Notes: generated from the sequence alone by a model not told the origin. A stretch of DNA of 45,010 bases from Clostridia bacterium (GCA_017540175.1 JAFYBN010000082.1:1-45010); one strand, 5' to 3'. Positions 16,248 to 24,767 are shown, numbered from the stretch's first letter. Program-made: numbers and translations.

Positions 16248-18572
16248 TTATTTCTCTTCTTCTTCCTCTTTGCCCATTCTCTTTCTCGTGACGAGCACAA
16301 CGCCCGCGCCGACAGCCATCAGACCGCCGCCGATGTAGAAGGGATAAACACCGAAGCTACCGGTCGAGGGAAGGATGGTACCGGACTTGTTCTCGATCTC
16401 AACCGTGTTCAGGATGTAGAGACCGGGATCAGCCTTCTTGTCAGCGAAGTTGTCAGCGGTAACGGAGGTTTCCAGGGTATACGCTACAGTCACGACCTTC
16501 TCATAATAGCGTGTATCGGGGTCATAAGCGGTAGCCTGCGCGTATTTTCCATCCGTACCCAGCGTATAATACTCAGTCGAGAAATTCGAAGCGTTTACGT
16601 TGGGCGTGATCTCCGGGTAGGTCTCGGTCTCGGTCTTCGTGTAGTACTTCTCGTTTTCTTTGAACGTGTCAGTGTCGCCGACTTTCGCAAAGCCGCTGCC
16701 GGTCGCGTTCGAAGCTGTGCCGTAGGAGTACGTGACGTTTCCTTTATCGTCAATGACGACCTTGACGTCGCCGGTCAGGAGGTTGTAACCTTCGGCGGTA
16801 GAGGTCTCACGGAGGAAGTAGGTGCCGGCGGCCAGACCGCGAACGTTGCAGACCGTACCCTGCTTGACCTTGATGGTCGTGTTGGTTTCGGTGTCGTCGG
16901 AATCGGTCTTGTAATACTTCTCGTATTCCGTCTCCTCCGTGAGGACGATCTTGGTGGTATCGGGAGCGCCGGTACCCGCTCCGTCCGAATTCTTGGCTTC
17001 GGGGTAAAGCTCGAAGGTCGCTTTGAGATCCGTGTTTTTCTCATCGCCGACGAAGATCTTCTCGATATCGAAGTCGTAAGTGAAGACCTCGGGCTTATGC
17101 GGCACCGTCTTGAACTTGGAGTTTTCAGCGAATTCCGTGTTGACGTAACCGTGATCCGCCGCCGTCAGATCAGTCTCGTCGATCTGGCTCGCGCTGAGAA
17201 GTTCCGCTTCGTACTTGATGACGACGGAAACAGGGACGAATTTGCCGTCCGTGTCCTTATTCGCATCCATCAAAGCCGCGATCTTCGTCGACGGGATGGT
17301 GATCTCGAACGTGCAGCCGTCGGTAAGACCGCTTACGGTGGACGACAGAGTCGCTTCATCGACGACGTATGCCGTATCGGCGGCATAGGAAATGGTCGAC
17401 GCCGTCAAATCGGTCGGCAGCTCGGACGTCTTGCAGACATAGTACTTCAAGCTGGCCTTGTCGAACTTCAGATGAGGATCCAGAATATCGTGCACGATGA
17501 CATCAGAATCGGGATCGATGGTGGTGGGAAGATTGACCGTGATGTAGTAGGTGGCCTTCTCTCCGACGGTGATGTCGGCTCTTTCCACGATCTTATCGTC
17601 GGAGATGTAGCTGTTCTTCGTGGTGATATCGATGTTGGAGGTCGCGAGAATGAGCGCCGTGCCGACGGTGGAATCGATGAGATAGTAACCGTCGTCAACT
17701 TCCGTCGTCGTCGCGGTACCGCTCGCACTGGTGATCGTCTTGTCGGGAGAAATGCCGGCCGTTACAACATTTCCATCCTCATCCAGTACCTCAACATACT
17801 GGTAGAGCCATGCGGCAAACGCCTTCGCGGCATCTTCGCTTTCGTCGAGCTCATCCGAAGAATCCTTCTTGAGGCTCCAAGTCACATTGTAAACGGTAGG
17901 ATCTGCGGCGGACTTCGTAAGGGTGACCCATTTCTGACCGGAAGCGGCAGTCCACTTTCCATCCGAATCGACCGTTCCGAGCTTGGCAAACCAGGGGTTG
18001 TCTGCCGTCGTAGGAGGAGTGGTGCTGGCATCCGTAACGATCTTGGAAGAGATCGTGTAGGCGTAGCCTTCCGCGGTGGCGGTGCCGATGGTGCCGTTGT
18101 TCGTATCCATATACGGAGCCGGACCGGTCTTCGTATAATACGTGGTATCAGCAGCGAACGCAGTCAGCCCTTCGGCTTCCGTGTATTTTTCGGTCAGCGT
18201 GTAGTACGTAATGGAGGAGTGATATTCTTCCGTGTTTTTCGTGTAAGTAGGAGGAGTAGTCGTGTCATCCGTAATGACGTAGTAGTCAACTCCGGACACG
18301 AAGGCGGTCAGACCGTCCTGAGCGGTATAGGTTTCGGTCTTCGTGTAGTAGGTGGTGTCCGCGTCAAAGGTCGCGCTGTCAGGAACTTCGGCAAAGGTGG
18401 CTTTCGCTTCCGCGGTCTTCTTTACGTCGAAGATCTTGAACAGACGGTACGTTTCGGCTCCGGTGGTCCCGTTCAGATTTTTCTGATGGACGGTGATCGT
18501 CGCCGCAAGCGCGCTCGCTGCCAGACCGATGATCATCATCAGGGTCAGCAGAATAGCAAGGAGCTTTTTCAT
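16248..18572 (-). CDS. Pilus backbone (major) pilin, LPSTG
   Basis: This is the 774-residue major subunit. A signal peptide (KKLLAILLTLMMIIGLAASALA) is followed by the N-terminal pilin domain starting TITVHQKNLNG...AETYRLFKIFDV. This domain is interrupted at about residues 45-135 by Tyr/Thr-rich YYTK repeats. A central isopeptide-type domain (VNLPTTIDPDSDVIVHDILD) and a Cna-B domain (FDIEKIF... with E-box YFLRETSTAEGY) come next, then a second Tyr-rich insertion before the sorting signal. LPSTG is at 734-738, followed by a helix and a TRKRMGKEEEEE tail. The ATG at 18572 is supported by AAGGA 9 bases upstream; another in-frame ATG lies at 18590. The pilin-motif lysine cannot be assigned with confidence. 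Polymerised by the class C sortase, by family knowledge. Confidence 0.88.
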   Translation of the reverse strand: MKKLLAILLTLMMIIGLAASALAATITVHQKNLNGTTGAETYRLFKIFDVKKTAEAKATFAEVPDSATFDADTTYYTKTETYTAQDGLTAFVSGVDYYVITDDTTTPPTYTKNTEEYHSSITYYTLTEKYTEAEGLTAFAADTTYYTKTGPAPYMDTNNGTIGTATAEGYAYTISSKIVTDASTTPPTTADNPWFAKLGTVDSDGKWTAASGQKWVTLTKSAADPTVYNVTWSLKKDSSDELDESEDAAKAFAAWLYQYVEVLDEDGNVVTAGISPDKTITSASGTATTTEVDDGYYLIDSTVGTALILATSNIDITTKNSYISDDKIVERADITVGEKATYYITVNLPTTIDPDSDVIVHDILDPHLKFDKASLKYYVCKTSELPTDLTASTISYAADTAYVVDEATLSSTVSGLTDGCTFEITIPSTKIAALMDANKDTDGKFVPVSVVIKYEAELLSASQIDETDLTAADHGYVNTEFAENSKFKTVPHKPEVFTYDFDIEKIFVGDEKNTDLKATFELYPEAKNSDGAGTGAPDTTKIVLTEETEYEKYYKTDSDDTETNTTIKVKQGTVCNVRGLAAGTYFLRETSTAEGYNLLTGDVKVVIDDKGNVTYSYGTASNATGSGFAKVGDTDTFKENEKYYTKTETETYPEITPNVNASNFSTEYYTLGTDGKYAQATAYDPDTRYYEKVVTVAYTLETSVTADNFADKKADPGLYILNTVEIENKSGTILPSTGSFGVYPFYIGGGLMAVGAGVVLVTRKRMGKEEEEEK

Positions 18573-18660
18573 TTTGGAGATTCCTTTCATAAATATTTAT
18601 TATTTTTGAGTGATATCCAAATCCCCCTCGGGGAAATGTTCGGGTAGGTAAGCGTCCCGA

Positions 18661-20709
18661 TCAGTTGAGATCGGTGATCAAGGTGACGCGCCCGCGCTGT
18701 TCGCTGTGCACGTCGAGCCTGGAGGCGCTGCCGTCGTAATCCGCCCGGTAAACCATCGTGGTTCCGTCTTCGGAAAGACCTTCCACGGTGATTTCCACCG
18801 GTCCGGTCGGGATGACCTCCACGAGCCGCATTTCCGCGGCCGTTTCGACAGCTTCGCCGTCTTCCCGTTCATCCCCTTCGGGCGGACCTGCGGACGTTTC
18901 GGGAGATTGATCGCCCGATCCCGCTTCACCGAAGAATTCGTCCGAATCGATGACCGTTCCGGATCCGTCTTCAGCAGGACCGTCGGTTCCGGAGGCTTCG
19001 GAGATCACCGGTTCCCAACGCCAGACGGAAATGTCCAGCCATCGGAGATCGAGACTCTTCAGACCTCTGTTTTCGAGGTCCGCATTCACCGCGTCGGTTT
19101 CGGCGCCGGCGTCTTGTGCGTCAAGGACGCGCAGGACGAGGTCGTCGGTCGGACACGGGAATGCTTCGGACGACGCGACCAGCGTCACGCGGATCCCGTC
19201 TTCCGTTTGCGCGGAAAGTTCCACGAGACGCGGGGGTTCGTCGGGAGGTGAAAGCGGGGGTTCGTCGGGCGGTTCTTCAGAGGGTTCGCCGGGAAGCAGG
19301 TTCGGGTCATCCGAAGTCGGATTCGATCCGTCGAACGTGAGCCCGTCCGGATCGCCGCTCCCCTTCCGGAGATCTCCGACCGGAGCGTTTCCGTCCGGAT
19401 CCATCGGCTGTTCGCCGTCCGTGTTCTCAAGTGAAACGATCGTGTTGTCCGTGACCGGCGGGTCCGGATTCTCCGGAAGCGCCAGATAGCCGATGATGTT
19501 TTCGAATTCCCTCTCGAAGATCTCTTCGCAGACTTCGCCGCGTGTGCCGCCGATCAGCGTTAAGATCTCCTCGTCCGTGACCTTCGTCACGATCGCGACC
19601 CGATCCGCCAGACCGTCTGCGTTGTCGTCGAAGAACACAAGATCGCCCCGCCTGGGTTCACCGTCCGCTTCCATCCAGATCCCGCGCGTTTTCTCGGTTT
19701 CCGAAACTTCCGCGGGCTCCTCTGTTTCCGGAACATCCGGCGGTTCTTCTGATTCGGGAATCTCCTGCGCATCCCGTTCAGCCTGTGCGCGCACGGCGTT
19801 CATCCAGTTGGCAGGCACGGAATCCGTGGGGATGCCATAGATGTTCGCGTAGTGCATACAGAACATGACGTACAGCGCATTCCAGCCGGCGTAGCGGTTG
19901 CCGTACCAATCGCCGTATCGCGTGTATCCGTGCCGGATGTTGTATTCGTCCGTCACGAAGTTGAGATCACTTTCGGCATATCCGAGCTGACTCTCTGCGA
20001 TCGCGATCAGGTCTTCCGCCCAGTCGCCGGTCAGTTCTACGTTGCAGAACGAGGATTCCCAGTCAATGTCGACTTCCACGTGTGCGTGGGGATCGCCCTT
20101 CAGCTTCGGGTAGCATGCCTCGGTGTGCTCATGCTCGGGGATCGTACAGGTCAGAACGCTTTCCTGCACGAAGCAGTACTCGTTGTGAACGTGTCCGACG
20201 CCGGGTTCCGGCTTGCACACGAATATGGGTACGCTTTGCCAGCAGTCATCCGTATGGACGTGGTCGGGATCGTCCTCCATGCCGCATACGAGCGTATCGA
20301 CCCATTCGATGCACTCCGCCGTATGCTCGTGGACTTCGCCCGCGATCATGCCGCAGCTGAGAACCTGTTCCTCAATGAAGCACTCTTCCGTGTGCTCGTG
20401 CTCCGGATCGTCCTCGAGACCGCAGATACAGACTTGGCGTGTGGTATAACAGGATTCGTCGTGCACGTGTCCGGGACTTTCGTCCAACTCGCAAATCTGT
20501 CTTTCGACCGTTTCCCAGCACTCCGGACCGTGTGTGTGTGCTTCTAATCCACAGATCAAATCATACTCTTGGGTAGTAGCCGGGTTGATCAGCAGGATGA
20601 CCGTGGTCAGCGCCACCGTCAGCGCCAGGAGCGAAAATATCGCCCTGTACCTTTTCTTTCGCCGTCTCTCTCTTGCAAGCAGTACCTGTGGACTGATGCT
20701 GAGTTCCAA
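18661..20709 (-). CDS. Membrane-anchored His/Cys-repeat protein with degenerate CHAP domain, first gene of pilus operon
   Basis: The 682 residues contain a basic N-terminus, one membrane helix (about 22-43) and no LPxTG, so it is probably a type II membrane protein with its bulk outside. Residues 50-205 hold seven HxHxxxC repeats, each preceded by another Cys, giving a C..HxHxxxC set that could bind a metal such as zinc. A CHAP/NlpC-like domain (about 225-400) follows with GDLVFFD and DRVAIVTKV. Its catalytic Cys position is Asn (W-N277-A instead of W-C-A) and the His position is R370, so it should lack hydrolase activity. Pro/Glu-rich linkers and a C-terminal beta module follow. The start is TTG at 20709, with AAAGGAGG 10 bases upstream. 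It may bind peptidoglycan or act as an assembly platform; function is unknown. Confidence 0.8.
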   Translation of the reverse strand: MELSISPQVLLARERRRKKRYRAIFSLLALTVALTTVILLINPATTQEYDLICGLEAHTHGPECWETVERQICELDESPGHVHDESCYTTRQVCICGLEDDPEHEHTEECFIEEQVLSCGMIAGEVHEHTAECIEWVDTLVCGMEDDPDHVHTDDCWQSVPIFVCKPEPGVGHVHNEYCFVQESVLTCTIPEHEHTEACYPKLKGDPHAHVEVDIDWESSFCNVELTGDWAEDLIAIAESQLGYAESDLNFVTDEYNIRHGYTRYGDWYGNRYAGWNALYVMFCMHYANIYGIPTDSVPANWMNAVRAQAERDAQEIPESEEPPDVPETEEPAEVSETEKTRGIWMEADGEPRRGDLVFFDDNADGLADRVAIVTKVTDEEILTLIGGTRGEVCEEIFEREFENIIGYLALPENPDPPVTDNTIVSLENTDGEQPMDPDGNAPVGDLRKGSGDPDGLTFDGSNPTSDDPNLLPGEPSEEPPDEPPLSPPDEPPRLVELSAQTEDGIRVTLVASSEAFPCPTDDLVLRVLDAQDAGAETDAVNADLENRGLKSLDLRWLDISVWRWEPVISEASGTDGPAEDGSGTVIDSDEFFGEAGSGDQSPETSAGPPEGDEREDGEAVETAAEMRLVEVIPTGPVEITVEGLSEDGTTMVYRADYDGSASRLDVHSEQRGRVTLITDLN

Positions 20710-20719
20710 GACAAGGTTT

Positions 20720-20728
20720 CCTCCTTTC
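20720..20728 (-). promoter_or_regulatory. Ribosome binding site fixing a TTG start
   Basis: On the minus strand AGAAAGGAGG ends 10 bases before TTG at 20709. No ATG or GTG is available in frame nearby, so this site decides the start. Confidence 0.7.
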
Positions 20729-20749
20729 TTGTGAAGTCAGATCCCAACG

Positions 20750-20807
20750 CCCGCGGCTTCAAGCCGTGGGGGGAAGCATCAGCGCTTTCTCGGACGTCCC
20801 CGGATGC
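20750..20807 (-). ncRNA. Structured 5' leader of the pilus operon (two stem-loops)
   Basis: CCCACGGCTT / AAGCCGCGGG (20770-20750) forms a 10-bp stem with one G-U pair just upstream of the ribosome binding site. A second stem with outer arms GCATC and GATGC (20807-20776) and an inner CGGxxACGTCCG lies next to it. The stem resembles ends of IS200/IS605 elements, but no TnpA or TnpB is present. I do not recognise a known riboswitch class. Confidence 0.45.
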
Positions 20808-20932
20808 CCTCTTCCTTCCGGCTCGGCGGCGGTTTCCCGCGCCTCCTTATTTGTCTTCGGCCGGTTTACGGCTGAAAACGCTCCGGAATGATTGGAATCG
20901 ACCGATTCGCACTTCGAAAAATTTGCTGTAAC

Positions 20933-20961
20933 ATTATACAACTAATTCTCAGACTTGTCAA
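20933..20961 (-). promoter_or_regulatory. Perfect consensus promoter of the pilus operon
   Basis: On the minus strand TTGACA (20961-20956) and TATAAT (20938-20933) are separated by 17 bases. The start near 20926 gives a leader of about 217 nt. This implies strong basal transcription, so control may act on the leader or by repression. Confidence 0.85.
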
Positions 20962-21449
20962 GACTTTTTTCAAAGATTTCAAAGCTTTCTTGAAACAAAG
21001 TATTGGTGGGCCGTATCGGGACTGCATAGGATTTCGGAGGTCCGGTCTGCTTCGGCTCGGGAGAGCGGCACGGGGAGAACCGCCGCGCGCATACAACTTT
21101 TCGTTTTCTGTTTTCGGTAGCCATTCGTCCTTTCCGCGCGCGTCCGACGACCCGCGCCGCTGCATTCTGTCGTTCTGCTGTTAAAACACTTCTGAAAAAG
21201 ATATTGTTGCGGCGAAAACAAAAAATCAGATTTTTTCAAAAATTCCGCGATCGGGACCTTTTCGCCGGACAGGCAGCCGCCGTCCCGCGGCAGAGCTGGT
21301 GCGGGAAACTGCCGCAGAAACAAATCTTCATTACATATAAGCATGCTGTGCAAAGGATATTCATGCCGTCCGAACGCAGTCTTCACCGGGAAACGGTCCG
21401 ATTCTAACGATTCCAAAATCAAAAAATCGAAAAAACCTTCCCTTTCCAC
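20962..21449. other. Divergent intergenic region without genes
   Basis: No supported gene is seen. A 17-base palindrome AAAAAATC-A-GATTTTTT lies at 21220-21236. The region is less GC-rich than its neighbours and separates the pilus operon from the coiled-coil/signal peptidase pair. Confidence 0.5.
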
Positions 21450-21478
21450 TTGCAAAGAAAGGCGGGATCGTGTATAAT
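21450..21478 (+). promoter_or_regulatory. Promoter for the coiled-coil and signal peptidase genes
   Basis: TTGCAA (21450-21455) and TATAAT (21473-21478) are 17 bases apart. Confidence 0.75.
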
Positions 21479-21530
21479 GAAAGAACAATGAATCCAACCC
21501 GACCGGTATGCCGGAAAAGGGGGAAGCGCA

Positions 21531-21977
21531 GTGAAAGAAAAAGATCTGAAAAAGCTGAAAAGAGCCGAGTTGCTCGAGCTGCTCGTCGAAGAAGGCCGTA
21601 TCGTGGAAGAGCTTCAGAAGGAAGTGACGCAGCTCAGAGCGGAATCAGAGCAAAGAAGGATCGCCATTGAAAAAGCCGGTTCGATCGCGGAAGCCTCTCT
21701 CAGCCTGACGAAGATTTTCGAGGAGGCGCAGGAAGCTTCCAAAATATATTTGGATAATATCAGGCAGCGCAGCGAGGAGCAGGACCGCATCAACGCCGAG
21801 CGGGACGAGGAAAGCCGGAAACAGGCGGAGCAGATGTTTCTCAAAACCGCGAAAAAATGCAAGGATCTGGAAACGGCGACCTTCCAGAAATGCCGCCAGA
21901 TGCTCGAAATGACGGCAAAGAAAACGGGAACCGCGCTGCCGGCCGATACGGGAAAACACGCGGATGCGGTTAAGTGA
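21531..21977 (+). CDS. Small coiled-coil protein of unknown function, pilus-locus associated
   Basis: This is a 148-residue, highly charged, helical protein with no signal peptide or membrane helix. Residues 1-50 form a Lys/Glu/Leu heptad-like coiled coil. A segment reading SIAEASLSLTKIFEEAQEAS (about 51-70) is followed by IYLDNIRQRSEE and a second charged helix. From memory, similar SIAEAxLxLxxIFExAQ segments occur in small proteins near sortase and pilus loci of Clostridia, but I cannot check this. It uses GTG at 21531 with GGGGGA about 8 bases upstream, and lies 26 bases before the signal peptidase gene on the same transcript. It might be a cytoplasmic partner in export or pilus assembly; this is inference. 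Confidence 0.7.
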   Translation: MKEKDLKKLKRAELLELLVEEGRIVEELQKEVTQLRAESEQRRIAIEKAGSIAEASLSLTKIFEEAQEASKIYLDNIRQRSEEQDRINAERDEESRKQAEQMFLKTAKKCKDLETATFQKCRQMLEMTAKKTGTALPADTGKHADAVK

Positions 21978-22003
21978 TCATTCGGAGAGGATAGAACGGT
22001 TAT

Positions 22004-22612
22004 ATGAGCAAAAGGAAAGAGCGTTTCGGCGGAGTCGATTCGGTAAGCGGTCTGCCGGACGTGGACGAGCTCAAAGCAGAGCTGAAACGAACGAAGAAGA
22101 GAGAACGGTTCCGGACCGTGCTTCGTTCGACGATATACTCCCTGATCGTGGTTGCCGCGGCTGCGGTCCTTATCGCGACGCTTTGGATGCCCGTTCTGCG
22201 GACGTACGGTTCTTCCATGACCCCCACCATCGAGGACGGAAACATCGTCGTCGCGTGGAAGTCCACGAAATTCAAGACGGGGGATCTCTTGGCGTTCTAC
22301 GCCGACAACAAACTGCTCGTCAAGCGTGTGATCGCGGCTCCGGGTCAGTGGGTCCGCATCGATGACGACGGCACCGTATACGTGAACGATGAGGAACTGG
22401 ACGAGCCCTATATCGATGAAAAGGCGCTCGGAAACTGCAACATCGTCTTCCCTTATCAGGTGCCCGAGTCGCAGTGGTTCGTCATGGGGGACCACCGGAA
22501 AACCTCGTCGGATTCCCGCAACACGGCGGTCGGCTGCGTGTCGCTTGACCGCGTGGTCGGCGTCGTTCTTTTCCGCGTTTGGCCGTTTGAATCGTTCGGT
22601 CTCATAAAGTGA
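22004..22612 (+). CDS. lepB: Type I signal peptidase
   Basis: This membrane serine protease removes signal peptides from exported proteins. Its 202 residues include one membrane helix (about 43-62) after a basic cytoplasmic region. The catalytic Ser is in GSSMTPTI (S71) and the general-base Lys is in LLVKRVIAAPG (K107). GDHRKTSSDSRN is the conserved box E. Both catalytic residues are intact, unlike some pilus-island SipA proteins. The start at 22004 follows GGAGAGGA with a long spacer. It is cotranscribed with the coiled-coil gene and lies about 1.3 kb from the start of the divergent pilus operon, so it may be a dedicated pilin-processing peptidase, as known for streptococcal pilus islands. 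A terminator follows. Confidence 0.92.
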   Translation: MSKRKERFGGVDSVSGLPDVDELKAELKRTKKRERFRTVLRSTIYSLIVVAAAAVLIATLWMPVLRTYGSSMTPTIEDGNIVVAWKSTKFKTGDLLAFYADNKLLVKRVIAAPGQWVRIDDDGTVYVNDEELDEPYIDEKALGNCNIVFPYQVPESQWFVMGDHRKTSSDSRNTAVGCVSLDRVVGVVLFRVWPFESFGLIK

Positions 22613-22623
22613 ACAGGATCCCG

Positions 22624-22665
22624 AAAAGCCCGCCGCCCGAGTATTGATCGAAGGCGGGCTTTTTT
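22624..22665 (+). terminator. Intrinsic terminator after signal peptidase gene
   Basis: AAAAGCCCGCC (22624-22634) pairs with GGCGGGCTTTT (22653-22663) and continues into a T run. No gene is seen between here and 22921. Confidence 0.88.
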
Positions 22666-22921
22666 GCCGTATGCCCGGACTCCGCGGTCCGCGCGCGGCG
22701 CCCCCTCCGGCGTCGGGTTCGGCAGCCCAAATAATAATGAAGGAAATCGATTCGCGTCCGACGGACGGGAGGCGGGATCTCTCCCGCATCCGGATGGGAT
22801 ATACGCATTCCTCAGCGTTGAGCGGGATGAAGCGGATAGCGCGGACCCGTTCCGCTGAAGCCCGCGTCAAAAACGGAAACGGATCGCGGCAGATCCACGC
22901 CCGCCATTTGCCCGCGGAGTA

Positions 22922-22950
22922 TGGACATTCGTGCCGGGATATGGTATAAT
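22922..22950 (+). promoter_or_regulatory. Promoter of the heptose-like operon
   Basis: TGGACA (22922-22927) and TATAAT (22945-22950) are 17 bases apart, 36 bases before the first start codon. Confidence 0.8.
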
Positions 22951-22985
22951 GCTTTTATAAAGGAACGGACGAGGGAGGAACGAAC

Positions 22986-23768
22986 ATGACGGGACTCGAG
23001 ATTTTGATCCCCCATGAACCCATCCGCATGCCGCGCACAGCCGTGCTCGATTTCGACGGGACGGTCTCGAAGCTGCGCTCCGGGTGGGAGACGGTCATGG
23101 GACCGCTGATGGAAGAATTCATTCCTGGGGACGCGGACGAGGTGCGCCGGCTCGTGACGGATTACATCGATCAGTCGACCGGCATCCAGACCATTCGGCA
23201 GATGAAATGGCTCGCGAAGACCGTCGCCGAACGCGGCGGGAAACCGCTCGACCCGTGGGCGTACAAGGACGAATACAACCGGCGGCTCATGGTCGAGGTC
23301 GGCAGACGGAGGTCGGCGGTGAGAGCGGGAGAAGAGGAGCGGGAGAGCTATCTCGTCTGCGGGGCGGAGGGGTTCCTCGCCCGGCTCCGGGACGGCGGCG
23401 CGCGCATCCTCGCGGCGAGCGGCACGGACGAGGAGGACGTGATCGCCGAGGCGGACGCGCTCGGCGTTTCGAAGTATTTCGACGGCATATACGGCGCGAA
23501 GCGGAATTCGGAGCTTTGCTCGAAGGAGGCCGTTCTCGAGACGCTCGTCACGCGTGAGGACCGTCTCTTCGTCGCGGGCGACGGCAAGGTGGAGATCGCG
23601 CTCGGACGGCGGGCGGGCGCGGTGACGCTCGGTCTCTGCACGAACGATATCCCGGGAGACAACAGTCACACGGCACATCCCGCCAAAATTCGCCGTCTGA
23701 CGGACGCGGGCGCGCACGCGCTCGCTCCGGACTTCGCGGATACCGACGCGATTTTTCAGTGGATGTGA
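22986..23768 (+). CDS. HAD-superfamily phosphatase
   Basis: This is a predicted cytoplasmic phosphatase of 260 residues, probably acting on a phosphosugar. The Rossmann-like HAD motifs are present: motif I VLDFDGTVS (nucleophile D22, acid/base D24), motif II ILAASGT, and motif IV VAGDGKVEI. A cap of about 100 residues sits between motifs I and II, giving a C1-cap (beta-phosphoglucomutase or haloacid dehalogenase-like) arrangement. The ATG at 22986 has GGGAGGAAC just upstream. The next gene starts 9 bases after the stop. Its place with a HldE-type kinase and a second HAD phosphatase of the GmhB type suggests a role in a sugar-phosphate pathway, but the substrate is not readable from the sequence. 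Confidence 0.82.
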   Translation: MTGLEILIPHEPIRMPRTAVLDFDGTVSKLRSGWETVMGPLMEEFIPGDADEVRRLVTDYIDQSTGIQTIRQMKWLAKTVAERGGKPLDPWAYKDEYNRRLMVEVGRRRSAVRAGEEERESYLVCGAEGFLARLRDGGARILAASGTDEEDVIAEADALGVSKYFDGIYGAKRNSELCSKEAVLETLVTREDRLFVAGDGKVEIALGRRAGAVTLGLCTNDIPGDNSHTAHPAKIRRLTDAGAHALAPDFADTDAIFQWM

Positions 23769-23777
23769 GGACTCAAT

Positions 23778-24767
23778 ATGGAAAATCAGGACAAAACGCC
23801 CCGGTTCTCCCGGGAGCTCGATCTCTCCGGCATCACGCTCTATTCCGCCCGCGAGCGGCATAACCTTGTGACGACCGAGACCCTTTTGACCCCCGGTGTC
23901 TCCGAAACGCCCCCCTATGACGCGGACGGCTTCGACGAGCTCTGCGAGCGGATCGTCAAGGCGAAGCGGGACGGGCGTCCCGTGATCATGAGCATCGGCG
24001 CGCACGTCATCAAGTGCGGCCTGTCGCGCTATCTGATCGCCCTCGCGCGGGAGGGGTTCATCACCCATCTCGCGGGCAACGGCGCGTGCTCGATCCACGA
24101 TTTCGAGCTGGCGTACCTCGGCGGCACGTCCGAGCACGTGCCGACCGCCATCGAGGACGGCAGCTTCGGCATGTGGCGCGAGACCCTGCTCCCGATGAAC
24201 GAGGCGATCTCCGCCGGCGCGCGGCGCGGCATGGGGTACGGCGAGGCGCTCGCGGAGTACGTCGAAGCGCACCTCGCGGACTTTTCGCACAGGGACGACT
24301 GCGTCTTCTGGAATCTGTGGAAGCTCGATATCCCGGTCACCTATCACGTCGCGCTCGGCACGGATATCATCCACCAGTCCCCGACCTGCGATATGGCGGA
24401 TATCGGCCGCTGCTCCGGCGTCGATTTCCGGCGCATGTGTTATTCGGTCTCGCAGCTCGACGGGGGCGTCTACATGAATTTCGGCTCTGCGGTAATCGGT
24501 CCGGAGGTGTTTTTGAAGGCTCTTTCGATCAGCCGCAACCTCGGGTATCAGACGTTCAGAATCACGACCGCCAATTTCGATATCAAGGACCTCGGCGACT
24601 ACCGGAGCAAGATCGGCTACGACGACCCGAATTATTATTACCGCCCGCGCAAGAACATCGTCAACCGTCCCGTGTCCGTCGCGGGCAGGGGCTGGCATTT
24701 CACGGGCGACCACGCCGCAACGATCCCCGCTCTGTACCGCCGTCTGAAGGAGCTCGACCATGTTTGA
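23778..24767 (+). CDS. Deoxyhypusine synthase-like protein of heptose-type clusters
   Basis: This is a 329-residue cytoplasmic protein. The segments SIGAHVIKCGLSRYL, THLAGNGACSIHDFELAYLG and GGTSEHV are reminiscent of deoxyhypusine synthase-like NAD-binding folds. From memory, similar proteins sit in clusters with HldE and GmhB homologues in bacteria that do not make hypusine. The lysine essential in true deoxyhypusine synthase cannot be assigned, and no eIF5A substrate is expected in a bacterium. It could act as an NAD-dependent enzyme on a sugar phosphate; this is a guess. Spacing is 9 bases to the upstream gene and an 8-base overlap with the kinase downstream, so expression is coupled. Confidence 0.65.
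   Translation: MENQDKTPRFSRELDLSGITLYSARERHNLVTTETLLTPGVSETPPYDADGFDELCERIVKAKRDGRPVIMSIGAHVIKCGLSRYLIALAREGFITHLAGNGACSIHDFELAYLGGTSEHVPTAIEDGSFGMWRETLLPMNEAISAGARRGMGYGEALAEYVEAHLADFSHRDDCVFWNLWKLDIPVTYHVALGTDIIHQSPTCDMADIGRCSGVDFRRMCYSVSQLDGGVYMNFGSAVIGPEVFLKALSISRNLGYQTFRITTANFDIKDLGDYRSKIGYDDPNYYYRPRKNIVNRPVSVAGRGWHFTGDHAATIPALYRRLKELDHV

Noticed and set aside
16074-18647. 857-residue open frame opposite the backbone pilin
   Set aside because: It is antisense to a clearly recognisable LPSTG pilin, begins with no ribosome binding site and matches no domain. The GC-rich codon bias of the real gene creates long open frames on the other strand.
20750-20770. IS200/IS605 element end
   Set aside because: The hairpin is similar to such ends, but there is no TnpA or TnpB gene or remnant nearby.
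20750-20926. c-di-GMP or cobalamin riboswitch in the pilus leader
   Set aside because: The conserved core strings of these classes were not found by eye. I keep only the claim of a structured leader.
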